Shown piece by piece: positions 58,147-64,000 of a DNA stretch of 64,000 bases (position 1 is the stretch's first letter; the number at the start of each line of letters is the position of its first letter). The notes below the pieces were generated by a model, which did no database searches, had not been told where the DNA came from, and was given only the letters and a program-made list of their open reading frames with translations. The position numbers and the translations under genes were made by a program. The DNA is from Schaalia odontolytica. GTDB taxonomy: Bacteria > Actinomycetota > Actinomycetes > Actinomycetales > Actinomycetaceae. Where the stretch lies: contig NZ_CP046315.1 in the NCBI RefSeq assembly GCF_009730335.1, positions 1 through 64,000 on the forward strand. The letters are read 5' to 3'.

Positions 58147-58710
58147 ATGAGCGACATCAGCATTCCCCGCATCGGCTCACTGGAGCCGGCACCCGCACTG
58201 GACCATCTCGATCTACTCGCCCCACCCGTCGCCGCTGCACTGACCGCGCTGGCCGAGCGTGGAGTAGCCACGGCCTCGTCCGCACTGGTTGTCGCGATCG
58301 ACCCGGAGCTCGCGGACACGGAGGTCATGACGCGCGAGTTCGGCATGGACCTGGCACTGTCGTCGAACTGCATTCTGGTGGCCGGCAAGCGCGCCGGCGA
58401 GGAGCGGATCGCAGCGTGCGTCGTGCGCGCGACGACGAACGCGGACGTCAACCATGTCGTGAAGAAGCGCCTCGACGTGCGCAAAGCGAGTTTCTGGCCG
58501 CAGGAACGCGCGGTTGAGGCGTCGGGCATGGAGTACGGCGGCATCACGCCGGTGGGCATACCCGGCTCATGGCGGCTCCTCATCGACTCGGCGTGCGCGG
58601 TCGGATGGAGCTGCATCGGCTCGGGCCTGCGCCGATCAAAGCTCTTTGTGACTGGCGATGTCCTGGCCGCGCTCCCGGGCGCAGAGATCGTCGAGGGCCT
58701 CGGAGTCTAA
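58147..58710 (+). CDS. YbaK/EbsC-family aminoacyl-tRNA deacylase-like protein
   Basis: 187 residues. REFGMDLALSSNCILVAGKR, CVVRATTNADVNHVVKKRLD and SGMEYGGITPVGIPGSWRLL follow the YbaK fold, a free-standing editing domain related to that of ProRS. The conserved lysine is in VVKKRL. The ATG at 58147 matches the family start; the longer frame crosses the SRP RNA and is rejected. Substrate tRNA is unknown. Confidence 0.88.
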   Translation: MSDISIPRIGSLEPAPALDHLDLLAPPVAAALTALAERGVATASSALVVAIDPELADTEVMTREFGMDLALSSNCILVAGKRAGEERIAACVVRATTNADVNHVVKKRLDVRKASFWPQERAVEASGMEYGGITPVGIPGSWRLLIDSACAVGWSCIGSGLRRSKLFVTGDVLAALPGAEIVEGLGV

Positions 58711-58804
58711 CGGGACGAGGCCTGGGCTCAGCAGCGCAGTGACCGCCCGATTAGCGGCCGGTGCACACAGCACCACAAGCGCCGCCGGTGTGGAGGGCGC
58801 CGGA

Positions 58805-58932
58805 GGGCCTGGCCGCAGTGCCGGTGGGCGGTGGCGGGGCCTGGCCGGGCTCCGAGACGACGCGCCGAGCGAAGCTCGCGGCGCGGACGGCGAGCAGGCG
58901 GGCCGCCGCCCACCGGCACTGCGGCCAGGCCC
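58805..58932. repeat. H-family long hairpin, copy H3
   Basis: 128 nt with a perfect 27-bp outer stem (58805-58831 with 58906-58932) containing GTGCCGGTGGGCGG. Interior GGCCTGGCCGGGCTCCGAGA as in H1; tip GAGCGAAGCTC. It lies between the YbaK gene and tRNA-Ser. The flank GGTGTGGAGGGCGCCGGAG at 58787 is shared with 10952. Confidence 0.75.
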
Positions 58933-58984
58933 ATCAAGTCAGGCCACACGGCACCCACAACACGGACGCCACAGGCAACAAAAA

Positions 58985-59010
58985 CCCCGGAACCTGAAGC
59001 GGTCCCGGGG
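58985..59010 (-). terminator. Terminator of tRNA-Ser(GGA)
   Basis: CCCCGG-AACC pairs with GGTC-CCGGGG around TGAAGC. On the minus strand the stem is followed by TTTTTG. Confidence 0.8.
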
Positions 59011-59018
59011 TCCGGTGG

Positions 59019-59103
59019 CGGAGGATGGGGGATTCGAACCCCCGAGGGCTTGCACCCAACACGCTTTCCAAGCGTGCGCCATAGGCCACTAGGCGAATCC
59101 TCC
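59019..59103 (-). tRNA. tRNA-Ser(GGA)
   Basis: Class II tRNA on the minus strand: acceptor GGAGGAT/ATCCTCC, anticodon stem-loop CGCTTGGAAAGCG (anticodon GGA), long variable arm and T-loop GGTTCGAATCC. CCA is encoded (59016-59018). It decodes UCC and UCU. Confidence 0.96.
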
Positions 59104-59193
59104 GTGCACATCGTGCAGGACAATCATAAGCGACAAAAGGCTCTCAGCGCCAATCCTGGCCAATGGAGCAGGTCACAGCGCGGCACGAACCCC

Positions 59194-59640
59194 TTAGAAG
59201 AGCCCAGAAAAGCCGATCAGATAGAAGATCACGGCGCCGCCGATCAGGATGCTGTCGAATGCGAGGGCTGCGATGGCTTCGCGCGCGCCGACGCGGCCGG
59301 GCAGGTTTTGCGCCTGCACGAGGGCAATGATCGCAAGGACGACCGAGACGACAATCGGAAGGAAGAAAATTCCGAAGACGCTGACCCACAGGGCAGCCTT
59401 CGCGAGGGGATTCCCAATCGGCTTGGGCGAGTTGTAGCCACCATCGGCGAAGATCGCAGCAACATCTACGTACTGCGTCCCGGGGAACGTGGGCCCCGAG
59501 AGGTCGGCGCTGGGGACGCGAAGGCGGCCCGGCGCGTATCCGAAGCGGTCGCCCGGCGCATCCATCGACGAGGTCGCATCCGGGGTCGCCCAGGGCACGC
59601 TCGAGACGGCGGGGGCGATGTTCGAGGACGGCTGACTCAT
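59194..59640 (-). CDS. Small membrane protein (DUF4190-like)
   Basis: 148 residues: a Pro/Ser-rich N-terminal ~70 residues (MSQPSSNIAPAVSSVPWATP), then two membrane segments (LWVSVFGIFFLPIVVSVVLA; AFDSILIGGAVIFYLIGFSG) separated by ARVGAREAIAALA-like polar sequence, the usual DUF4190 layout. Function unknown. The ATG at 59640 has a GTGGAG site. Divergent from the uracil permease. Confidence 0.7.
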   Translation of the reverse strand: MSQPSSNIAPAVSSVPWATPDATSSMDAPGDRFGYAPGRLRVPSADLSGPTFPGTQYVDVAAIFADGGYNSPKPIGNPLAKAALWVSVFGIFFLPIVVSVVLAIIALVQAQNLPGRVGAREAIAALAFDSILIGGAVIFYLIGFSGLF

Positions 59641-59799
59641 GTGCTCCACTATTCCATAACGGGAGGGGCATGCACCACACTTTGCCCGCTGAAGGGGTTT
59701 AGGCGTGGCGAAACCTGCGCGGACAGGGATGGACGCGCTACCCTGTTATTCCGACCGGTACGGCCATTCTGCCCATCAACTGATCGGATTTGCACGCTT

Positions 59800-61173
59800 A
59801 TGAGCGAAACGAAGACCCCGCTGTTCCGTTGGAAGCTTCACGGTAACGGCACGTCCATTAATCCCGGCGACGTCGTCCTTCCGAGTGAACGACTCTCGTG
59901 GCCGCGCACCGCAGGTATTGGTGCTCAGCACGTGGTCGCAATGTTTGGCGCCACGTTCCTTGTTCCGTTGTTGACGGGTTTCCCCCCGTCAACAACGCTT
60001 TTTTTCACCGCGATCGGCACCCTGCTGTTCTTCCTGATTACGGCGGGCCGCCTGCCCTCGTACCTGGGTTCTTCGTTCGCGCTGATCGCGCCGATCCAGG
60101 CAGTCAGCTCCTCCATGGGCCCGTCCTACGCGCTCGGCGGCATCATTGCGGTGGGCGCGACGCTGGCACTCGTCGGCCTGATCGTCCACTTCGCGGGCGT
60201 GCGCTGGATTGATGCTGTCATGCCGCCCGTGGTGACGGGCGCGATCGTAGCTCTCATCGGCCTCAACCTGGCGCCCGCCGCCTGGGACTGGGTGAAGCAA
60301 GGCCCGATCACAGCCGTCGTGACGATCGTGTCGATCTGCGTCGTGACCGTCCTCTTCAAGGGCATCCTCGGCCGCCTCTCGATCCTCATCGGCGTACTGA
60401 TCGGCTACCTGGTAGCGATCTACCAGGGTGAGGTCGACTTCTCCAAGGTGAGCAACGCCGCATGGATCGGCTTCCCCGAATTCCACACCCCCGCATTCTC
60501 CTTCTCGACCCTCGGCCTGTTCCTGCCGGTCGTTTTCATCCTGGTCGCCGAGAACGTCGGCCACGTGAAGTCGGTGTCCGCGATGACGGGCGAGAACATG
60601 GACGACCTGACGGGCCGCGCACTCGTGGCGGACGGCCTCTCCACGATGCTGGCCGGCAGCGGCGGCGGCTCGGGCACGACGACCTACGCGGAGAACATCG
60701 GCGTCATGGCTGCGACCCGCGTGTACTCGACGGCGGCGTACATCATCGCGGCCGGTGTCGCCCTGGTCCTGTCGATGCTGCCGAAGTTCGGCGCCCTCAT
60801 CGCGACGATTCCCCCGGGCGTCCTCGGCGGCGCGGGCACGGTCCTGTACGGCATGATCGGCATGCTGGGCGTTCGCATCTGGGTGCAGAACCGCGTGGAC
60901 TTCTCCAACCCCGTGAACCTGAACACCGCCGCGGTCGCCCTGATCGTCGCGATCGCAAACTTCACGTGGGTTGTCGGCGACATGACCTTCGGCGGCATCG
61001 CGCTGGGCACGGCTGCCGCTCTGCTGATCTACCACGGCATGCGCCTGATCTCGAAGCTGCGCGGCACGAACCTGGAGGCGGCGACCCCCGCGTCCGCGCC
61101 GTCGGGTTCGGAGCTGGAGGGCGAGGCGTACTCGAAGCGCCACCGCTCCCCCGCGCCGCAGGCTGACGCCTGA
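59800..61173 (+). CDS. NCS2 family uracil permease
   Basis: 457 residues with 14 predicted membrane segments. QHVVAMFGATFLVPLLTGFP, AENVGHVKSVSAMTGENMDD and GSGGGSGTTTYAENIGVMAA are UraA/PyrP signatures. Imports uracil by proton symport for Upp at 50798. The ATG at 59800 lacks a clear ribosome site; the upstream frame from 58831 runs through tRNA-Ser and is rejected. Closed by a strong terminator made of inverted 12-mers. Confidence 0.93.
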   Translation: MSETKTPLFRWKLHGNGTSINPGDVVLPSERLSWPRTAGIGAQHVVAMFGATFLVPLLTGFPPSTTLFFTAIGTLLFFLITAGRLPSYLGSSFALIAPIQAVSSSMGPSYALGGIIAVGATLALVGLIVHFAGVRWIDAVMPPVVTGAIVALIGLNLAPAAWDWVKQGPITAVVTIVSICVVTVLFKGILGRLSILIGVLIGYLVAIYQGEVDFSKVSNAAWIGFPEFHTPAFSFSTLGLFLPVVFILVAENVGHVKSVSAMTGENMDDLTGRALVADGLSTMLAGSGGGSGTTTYAENIGVMAATRVYSTAAYIIAAGVALVLSMLPKFGALIATIPPGVLGGAGTVLYGMIGMLGVRIWVQNRVDFSNPVNLNTAAVALIVAIANFTWVVGDMTFGGIALGTAAALLIYHGMRLISKLRGTNLEAATPASAPSGSELEGEAYSKRHRSPAPQADA

Positions 61174-61189
61174 TCTGACGCGTTCATAG

Positions 61190-61253
61190 ACGAGGCCGGG
61201 GCTCGGCCACTCGCTCACCGCACGGTGAGGGGTGGGTCGGGCCCCGGCCTCGT
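61190..61253 (+). terminator. Terminator of the uracil permease, two inverted 12-mers
   Basis: ACGAGGCCGGGGC (61190-61202) and GCCCCGGCCTCGT (61241-61253) form a perfect 13-bp stem. Inside, CTCACCG-CA-CGGTGAG (61214-61229) makes a second hairpin. TTT follows. Confidence 0.85.
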
Positions 61254-61269
61254 TTATCCCTCCCAATTC

Positions 61270-61373
61270 CGCATGCAATTCCCCGAACGCCCCACGAACA
61301 CCGTCAGCCCAATGCCCGGAATTCCAACGTTTTTAGGCACACCTATAAAGTGACCGACTGAGAATTGCATGCG
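61270..61373. repeat. 12-bp perfect inverted repeat around an 80-nt spacer
   Basis: CGCATGCAATTC (61270-61281) and GAATTGCATGCG (61362-61373) are exact inverse copies in the gap between the convergent permease and channel genes. The spacer is unusually AT-rich at 61328-61350. It could be a small relic element with inverted ends. Confidence 0.5.
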
Positions 61374-61433
61374 ACTTTTTCGGGGGAGGCAGGGGCCACG
61401 AAGATGCACAGGGGCAACGACGGCCCAGCACGC

Positions 61434-62198
61434 TCAGTTCCCCTCGCCCCCGCCACCGCGCAGCTCGTCGAGCATGCCCGCCGTGATGATGCCCGAGGGC
61501 AGGGCAACGACGGCGACGCCCATGAGCGAGGAGATCATGGCGATGGCACGCCCCACGTCGGAGGTGGGGCGTGCCATCGCCATGAGCGAGGAGATCATGG
61601 CGATGGCACGCCCCACGTCGGAGGTGGGGTAGAGGTCGCCGTAGCCGACGGTCGTCAGGGAGACGACCGCCCAGTACACGGCATCGAAGAAGGTGTTGAA
61701 GGTTTCCGGCTCGACGTTAAAGATGGCGAGGGCGCTGACGAGGATGTAGCCGATGGCCAGGCCGAGGACGGCGAGCAGCGCCTCCCTCTCTTTCTCGAAC
61801 ACGGCGGCGATGACGGAGGCGCTCTTCGAGTAGCGAATGAGCTTGAACGTCCGCAGGGCCCGAAACAGGCGGAGGACTCGCAGCGTGCGCAGCGCGTCGT
61901 TGAGGGCATTGAAGACTGGCAGGATCGACAGCAAGTCGATGACGGCCATGGGGGTGAAGGGATAGATCAGGAACGACAATGCGCCCTTGCCGAGCTTCAG
62001 ATCCGCCGTCGCCCATCGTGCCAGGTAGTCGGCGATGAACACGAGGACGCAGGCGTACTCGATTGTCTCGAGGACGGGGCTGGATTCCTTGAAGCACAGG
62101 GGGAGCAGGCTGGCGATAATGAGCACGGTCATGACGCGCCCGCACCACATTGCCGCTCCACCATCACCATCCAGCAGAGAGTAGAGACGTTTCCGCAC
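61434..62198 (-). CDS. Voltage-gated-type K+ channel with an internal 20-residue duplication
   Basis: About 254 residues. A six-helix channel: S4-like arginine helix (LRTLRVLRLFRALRTFKLIR), pore helix and selectivity filter SLTTVGYGDLYP, then S6. Just after the filter, TSDVGRAIAMISSLMAMARP is followed by a second TSDVGRAIAMISSLM before the rest of S6 (GVAVVALPSGIITAGMLDEL), so 20 residues are inserted in frame. The GTG at 62198 has a GAGGAG site 8 bp upstream and is preferred over GTG at 62207. The insert should disturb S6 packing; function is doubtful in this allele. Confidence 0.82.
   Translation of the reverse strand: MRKRLYSLLDGDGGAAMWCGRVMTVLIIASLLPLCFKESSPVLETIEYACVLVFIADYLARWATADLKLGKGALSFLIYPFTPMAVIDLLSILPVFNALNDALRTLRVLRLFRALRTFKLIRYSKSASVIAAVFEKEREALLAVLGLAIGYILVSALAIFNVEPETFNTFFDAVYWAVVSLTTVGYGDLYPTSDVGRAIAMISSLMAMARPTSDVGRAIAMISSLMGVAVVALPSGIITAGMLDELRGGGGEGN
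61521..61640. repeat. 60-bp tandem duplication with an 18-bp palindrome in the channel gene
   Basis: Units 61521-61580 and 61581-61640 are identical over their first 49 bases. The junction also holds a perfect inverted repeat: GGCGATGGCACGCCCCAC (61539-61556), a 7-nt loop, then the complement (61564-61581). The direct and inverted repeats share sequence, which suggests a hairpin-templated copying error. Confidence 0.9.
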
Positions 62199-62445
62199 CT
62201 TTAACACTCCTCATCGATATGCGAGTCACGCGCCGGGAAAACGCACCCACGACTGGGCACTGACTTGCGTCGAGCGAGGGCCCCGGAGCTTGCCACTCGC
62301 CGATACCACGCACTGTAGCACCGCGCCTAGTCCCGCCGACCACGCCCCACACACAGTTGTGGGCCGCTCACAAACAGCACAAGAACGCCTATCTCGTCAA
62401 AAACTCAACGAGTTTCCCCTCACAAACACCATACATATCAATTAT

Positions 62446-62455
62446 TTACGCGTAA
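62446..62455 (+). promoter_or_regulatory. Palindromic operator candidate of the MarR operon
   Basis: TTACGCGTAA is a perfect 10-bp palindrome (wider TATTTACGCGTAAGGTA), 10 bp before the marR-type ATG. MarR proteins commonly bind such sites to repress their own operon. The rest of 62208-62440 has no gene. Confidence 0.5.
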
Positions 62456-62465
62456 GGTAGTGGGC

Positions 62466-62903
62466 ATGGCAACAGATGCATGCACGCTGTTCGCGACACT
62501 GATCGACACGGAAGTTCGCGCTTGGAGCGCCGTTGAATCCGCCCTCTCCGAGGCCGGAAACGCGCTGACACTCGGCCGCTTCCTCGTCCTGCGCACGGTC
62601 CGAGACACCCCCGCGTGCCGCATTCAGGAGGTCGCGGCGAGTCAGGGCATCACCCTGGGAGCGGCCTCGCGCCTCGTGGATCGCCTCCACCGCGACGGGC
62701 TGCTGCACCGCACCCCGTACGAGCATGACCGGCGCGCGACCATCCTGACGGTGACAGAGCAGGGCCTGGCGCACCTCGAGGAGGCCTGCGCGGTCGTCGA
62801 GAAGGAGCAGGAGCGCCTCTTCGCCCCGCTCTCCACAGTCCAGCGCAAGGAGCTGACGCGCTGCCTCGCGCTCATCGCCGAGGCTGCCAAGGAGCGCGCA
62901 TGA
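62466..62903 (+). CDS. MarR family transcriptional regulator
   Basis: 145 residues: winged helix with TLGRFLVLRTVRDTPACRIQ, GITLGAASRLVDRLHRDGLL (recognition helix) and the wing HRTPYEHDRRATILTVTEQG, then a dimerisation helix. The ATG at 62466 has AAGG 8 bp upstream; a GTG at 62460 is the alternative. Overlaps the ABC ATPase gene by 4 bp, so it is part of that operon and likely controls it. Confidence 0.9.
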   Translation: MATDACTLFATLIDTEVRAWSAVESALSEAGNALTLGRFLVLRTVRDTPACRIQEVAASQGITLGAASRLVDRLHRDGLLHRTPYEHDRRATILTVTEQGLAHLEEACAVVEKEQERLFAPLSTVQRKELTRCLALIAEAAKERA

Positions 62904-63727
62904 TTCGCTTCGACCACGTCTCCAAGACCTACCCGGGCGGCACACGCGCCGTCGAGGACTTTTCCCTCACCGTCGAGCAGGGTTCCACGACCGTCTTCCT
63001 GGGCACCTCGGGCTGCGGCAAGACGACGCTCATGCGGATGGTGAACGCGATGGTCACCCCAACCTCGGGCAGGGTATTCGTACGAGACCAGGACGTCGCA
63101 GGCGAGGACCCCGTGCGCCTGCGCCGCTCGATCGGCTACGTCCTGCAGGAGGGCGGCCTCTTCCCCCACCGAAGCATCGCAGACAATATCGCGACCGTCC
63201 CACGCCTGGAGGGCGCCACGAAGCAGGCTTCCCGCGAGCGCGCGCTCGAGCTCCTCGAGCTGGTGGGCCTGGATCGCGAGATGGCTGATCGCTACCCCGC
63301 CCAGCTGTCGGGCGGCCAGCGTCAGCGCGTGGGCGTGGCTCGGGCGCTGGCCAATCGCGCGGACATCCTGCTGATGGACGAGCCCTTCGGCGCTCTGGAT
63401 CCGATCGTTCGCGCCGATCTGCAGCGTGAGCTGAAGGAGATTCAGCGCACGCTGGGTACGACGATCCTCTTCGTGACGCACGACGTGGACGAGGCGTTCA
63501 CGCTGGGCGACCAGGTCGCCGTCCTCTCGACGGGCGGCCACATCGAGCAGGTGGGGACACCCACCGAGCTGCTCTGCTCTCCCGCCTCGCCCTTCGTCGC
63601 GGATTTCGTGGGCGCCTCGCGTGCCGCGCGCCCGGTGCGCATCGCAGGGCCGGGCGGCCTGGTCGTCGACGACGCCGGCACCCCCGTGGGCACGCTGACG
63701 ACCGACGAGGCCGGGGAGCGCCCGTGA
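62900..63727 (+). CDS. Osmoprotectant/betaine-type ABC transporter ATPase
   Basis: 275 residues. Walker A GTSGCGKT, Q-loop YVLQEGGLFPH, signature LSGGQRQRVGVARAL, Walker B ILLMDEPFGALD. The Q-loop and signature context match OpuCA/ProV-type quaternary amine transporters. There is no clear C-terminal CBS pair; the tail is short. Overlaps the permease gene by 4 bp. Confidence 0.88.
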   Translation: MIRFDHVSKTYPGGTRAVEDFSLTVEQGSTTVFLGTSGCGKTTLMRMVNAMVTPTSGRVFVRDQDVAGEDPVRLRRSIGYVLQEGGLFPHRSIADNIATVPRLEGATKQASRERALELLELVGLDREMADRYPAQLSGGQRQRVGVARALANRADILLMDEPFGALDPIVRADLQRELKEIQRTLGTTILFVTHDVDEAFTLGDQVAVLSTGGHIEQVGTPTELLCSPASPFVADFVGASRAARPVRIAGPGGLVVDDAGTPVGTLTTDEAGERP

Positions 63728-64000
63728 CCTGGCTGTCCTCGAACTGGGGAGTGATTGGCTCCCTGACGCTCGCGCACCTGTGGATCGCCCTCCCAGCGAT
63801 CGCACTGTCGGTGCTGATGTCCGTGCCGATCGCACGCTGGGCGGCATTTTCTCGCCGTGGCGGCTGGGTCCTGTCTGCCCTGTCGGCGCTGTACGCGGTG
63901 CCGTCGCTGCCGCTCCTGATTGTCATTCCTGTGATCGTCGGGGTGGCGCTGCGCTCGCCCGCCAACATGATCATTGTCCTGACGCTGTACGGCGTGGCGG
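63724..64000 (+). CDS. ABC transporter permease, ProW/OpuCB type (partial, window end)
   Basis: Starts at GTG 63724 within the ATPase stop: WLSSNWGVIGSLTLAHLWIA, LPAIALSVLMSVPIARWAAF and ALSALYAVPSLPLLIVIPVI are the first two membrane segments of an OpuCB/ProW-like permease. The rest lies outside the window. It completes a MarR-ATPase-permease operon, probably for glycine betaine or a related osmoprotectant; substrate is inferred. Confidence 0.85.
   Translation, partial: MTWLSSNWGVIGSLTLAHLWIALPAIALSVLMSVPIARWAAFSRRGGWVLSALSALYAVPSLPLLIVIPVIVGVALRSPANMIIVLTLYGVA

Larger units (their letters stand above)
1258..63716. repeat. Dispersed 12-mer ACGAGGCCGKGG, 20 exact copies
   Basis: Span of a dispersed family, not a continuous element. 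ACGAGGCCGGGG starts at 9206, 14957, 44265, 48010, 49550, 61190 and 63705 on the plus strand; its complement starts at 13455, 19921, 32200, 43667, 50736 and 61242. The ACGAGGCCGTGG form starts at 1258, 18312 and 30503, with complements at 27133, 30995, 56057 and 58268. Eleven copies are intergenic although intergenic DNA is only about a seventh of the window. Inverted pairs build the terminators at 61190-61253 and 13455/14957. Base composition predicts about 0.1 copies. Function is inferred only; see findings. Confidence 0.8.

Overview
The window is high-GC actinobacterial DNA. Gene content (molybdate uptake, molybdenum-cofactor synthesis, narKGHJI, an OPT transporter, choline-binding-type surface proteins, an SRP RNA of the short type) and codon use fit Actinomycetaceae, most likely the Schaalia/Actinomyces odontolyticus group. 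That assignment is an inference; no 16S rRNA gene is present.

Layout. 1-9.2 kb: the 5' two-fifths of topA (minus), a DUF1266 membrane protein, an ABC-F ATPase, gene debris, YjdF, a YefM-YoeB toxin-antitoxin pair, a methyltransferase and a DUF808 protein. 9.3-15 kb: superoxide dismutase, a 1.1-kb non-coding repeat block with a tRNA-Ser, an OPT transporter and an intact IS3-family element. 15-23 kb: a degenerate GH2 protein, a PadR regulator with its membrane partner, and a 1522-residue 2-hydroxyacyl-CoA dehydratase activase-like protein. 23-51 kb: a molybdenum/nitrate region with modA-modBC, mogA, mobA, moeB, moaE, an HTH-MoaD fusion, narKGHJI, moaA, moeA, moaC and a second mogA. It is interrupted by two Pce-like metallo-beta-lactamase surface proteins (one broken), an alcohol dehydrogenase and a repeat-flanked DUF559 gene. 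51-64 kb: upp, YagU, metNIQ, a crcB pair, gluQRS, tRNA-Arg, SRP RNA, a YbaK protein, tRNA-Ser, a uracil permease, a K+ channel carrying an internal tandem duplication, and a MarR-ABC transporter operon cut by the window end.

How the genes work together. ModABC brings in molybdate. MoaA/MoaC make the precursor, MoaD (here fused to a DNA-binding domain), MoaE and MoeB add sulfur, and MogA/MoeA/MobA insert molybdenum and form the final cofactor. NarG uses that cofactor for anaerobic nitrate respiration, with NarK moving nitrate and nitrite.

The most unusual content is non-coding. (1) A 12-mer, ACGAGGCCGKGG, occurs exactly 20 times; more than half the copies are intergenic and several form inverted pairs in terminators, as DNA-uptake sequences do in other bacteria. 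(2) Several families of structured intergenic elements are present: a 77-nt hairpin with changeable, mutually complementary arms that flanks the DUF559 gene; about 100-nt hairpins near tRNA genes; and symmetric arrays of three forward plus three inverted short sites phased at 19 or 20 bp, found at two loci in the same order. (3) An IS3 element sits in the loop of a terminator hairpin.
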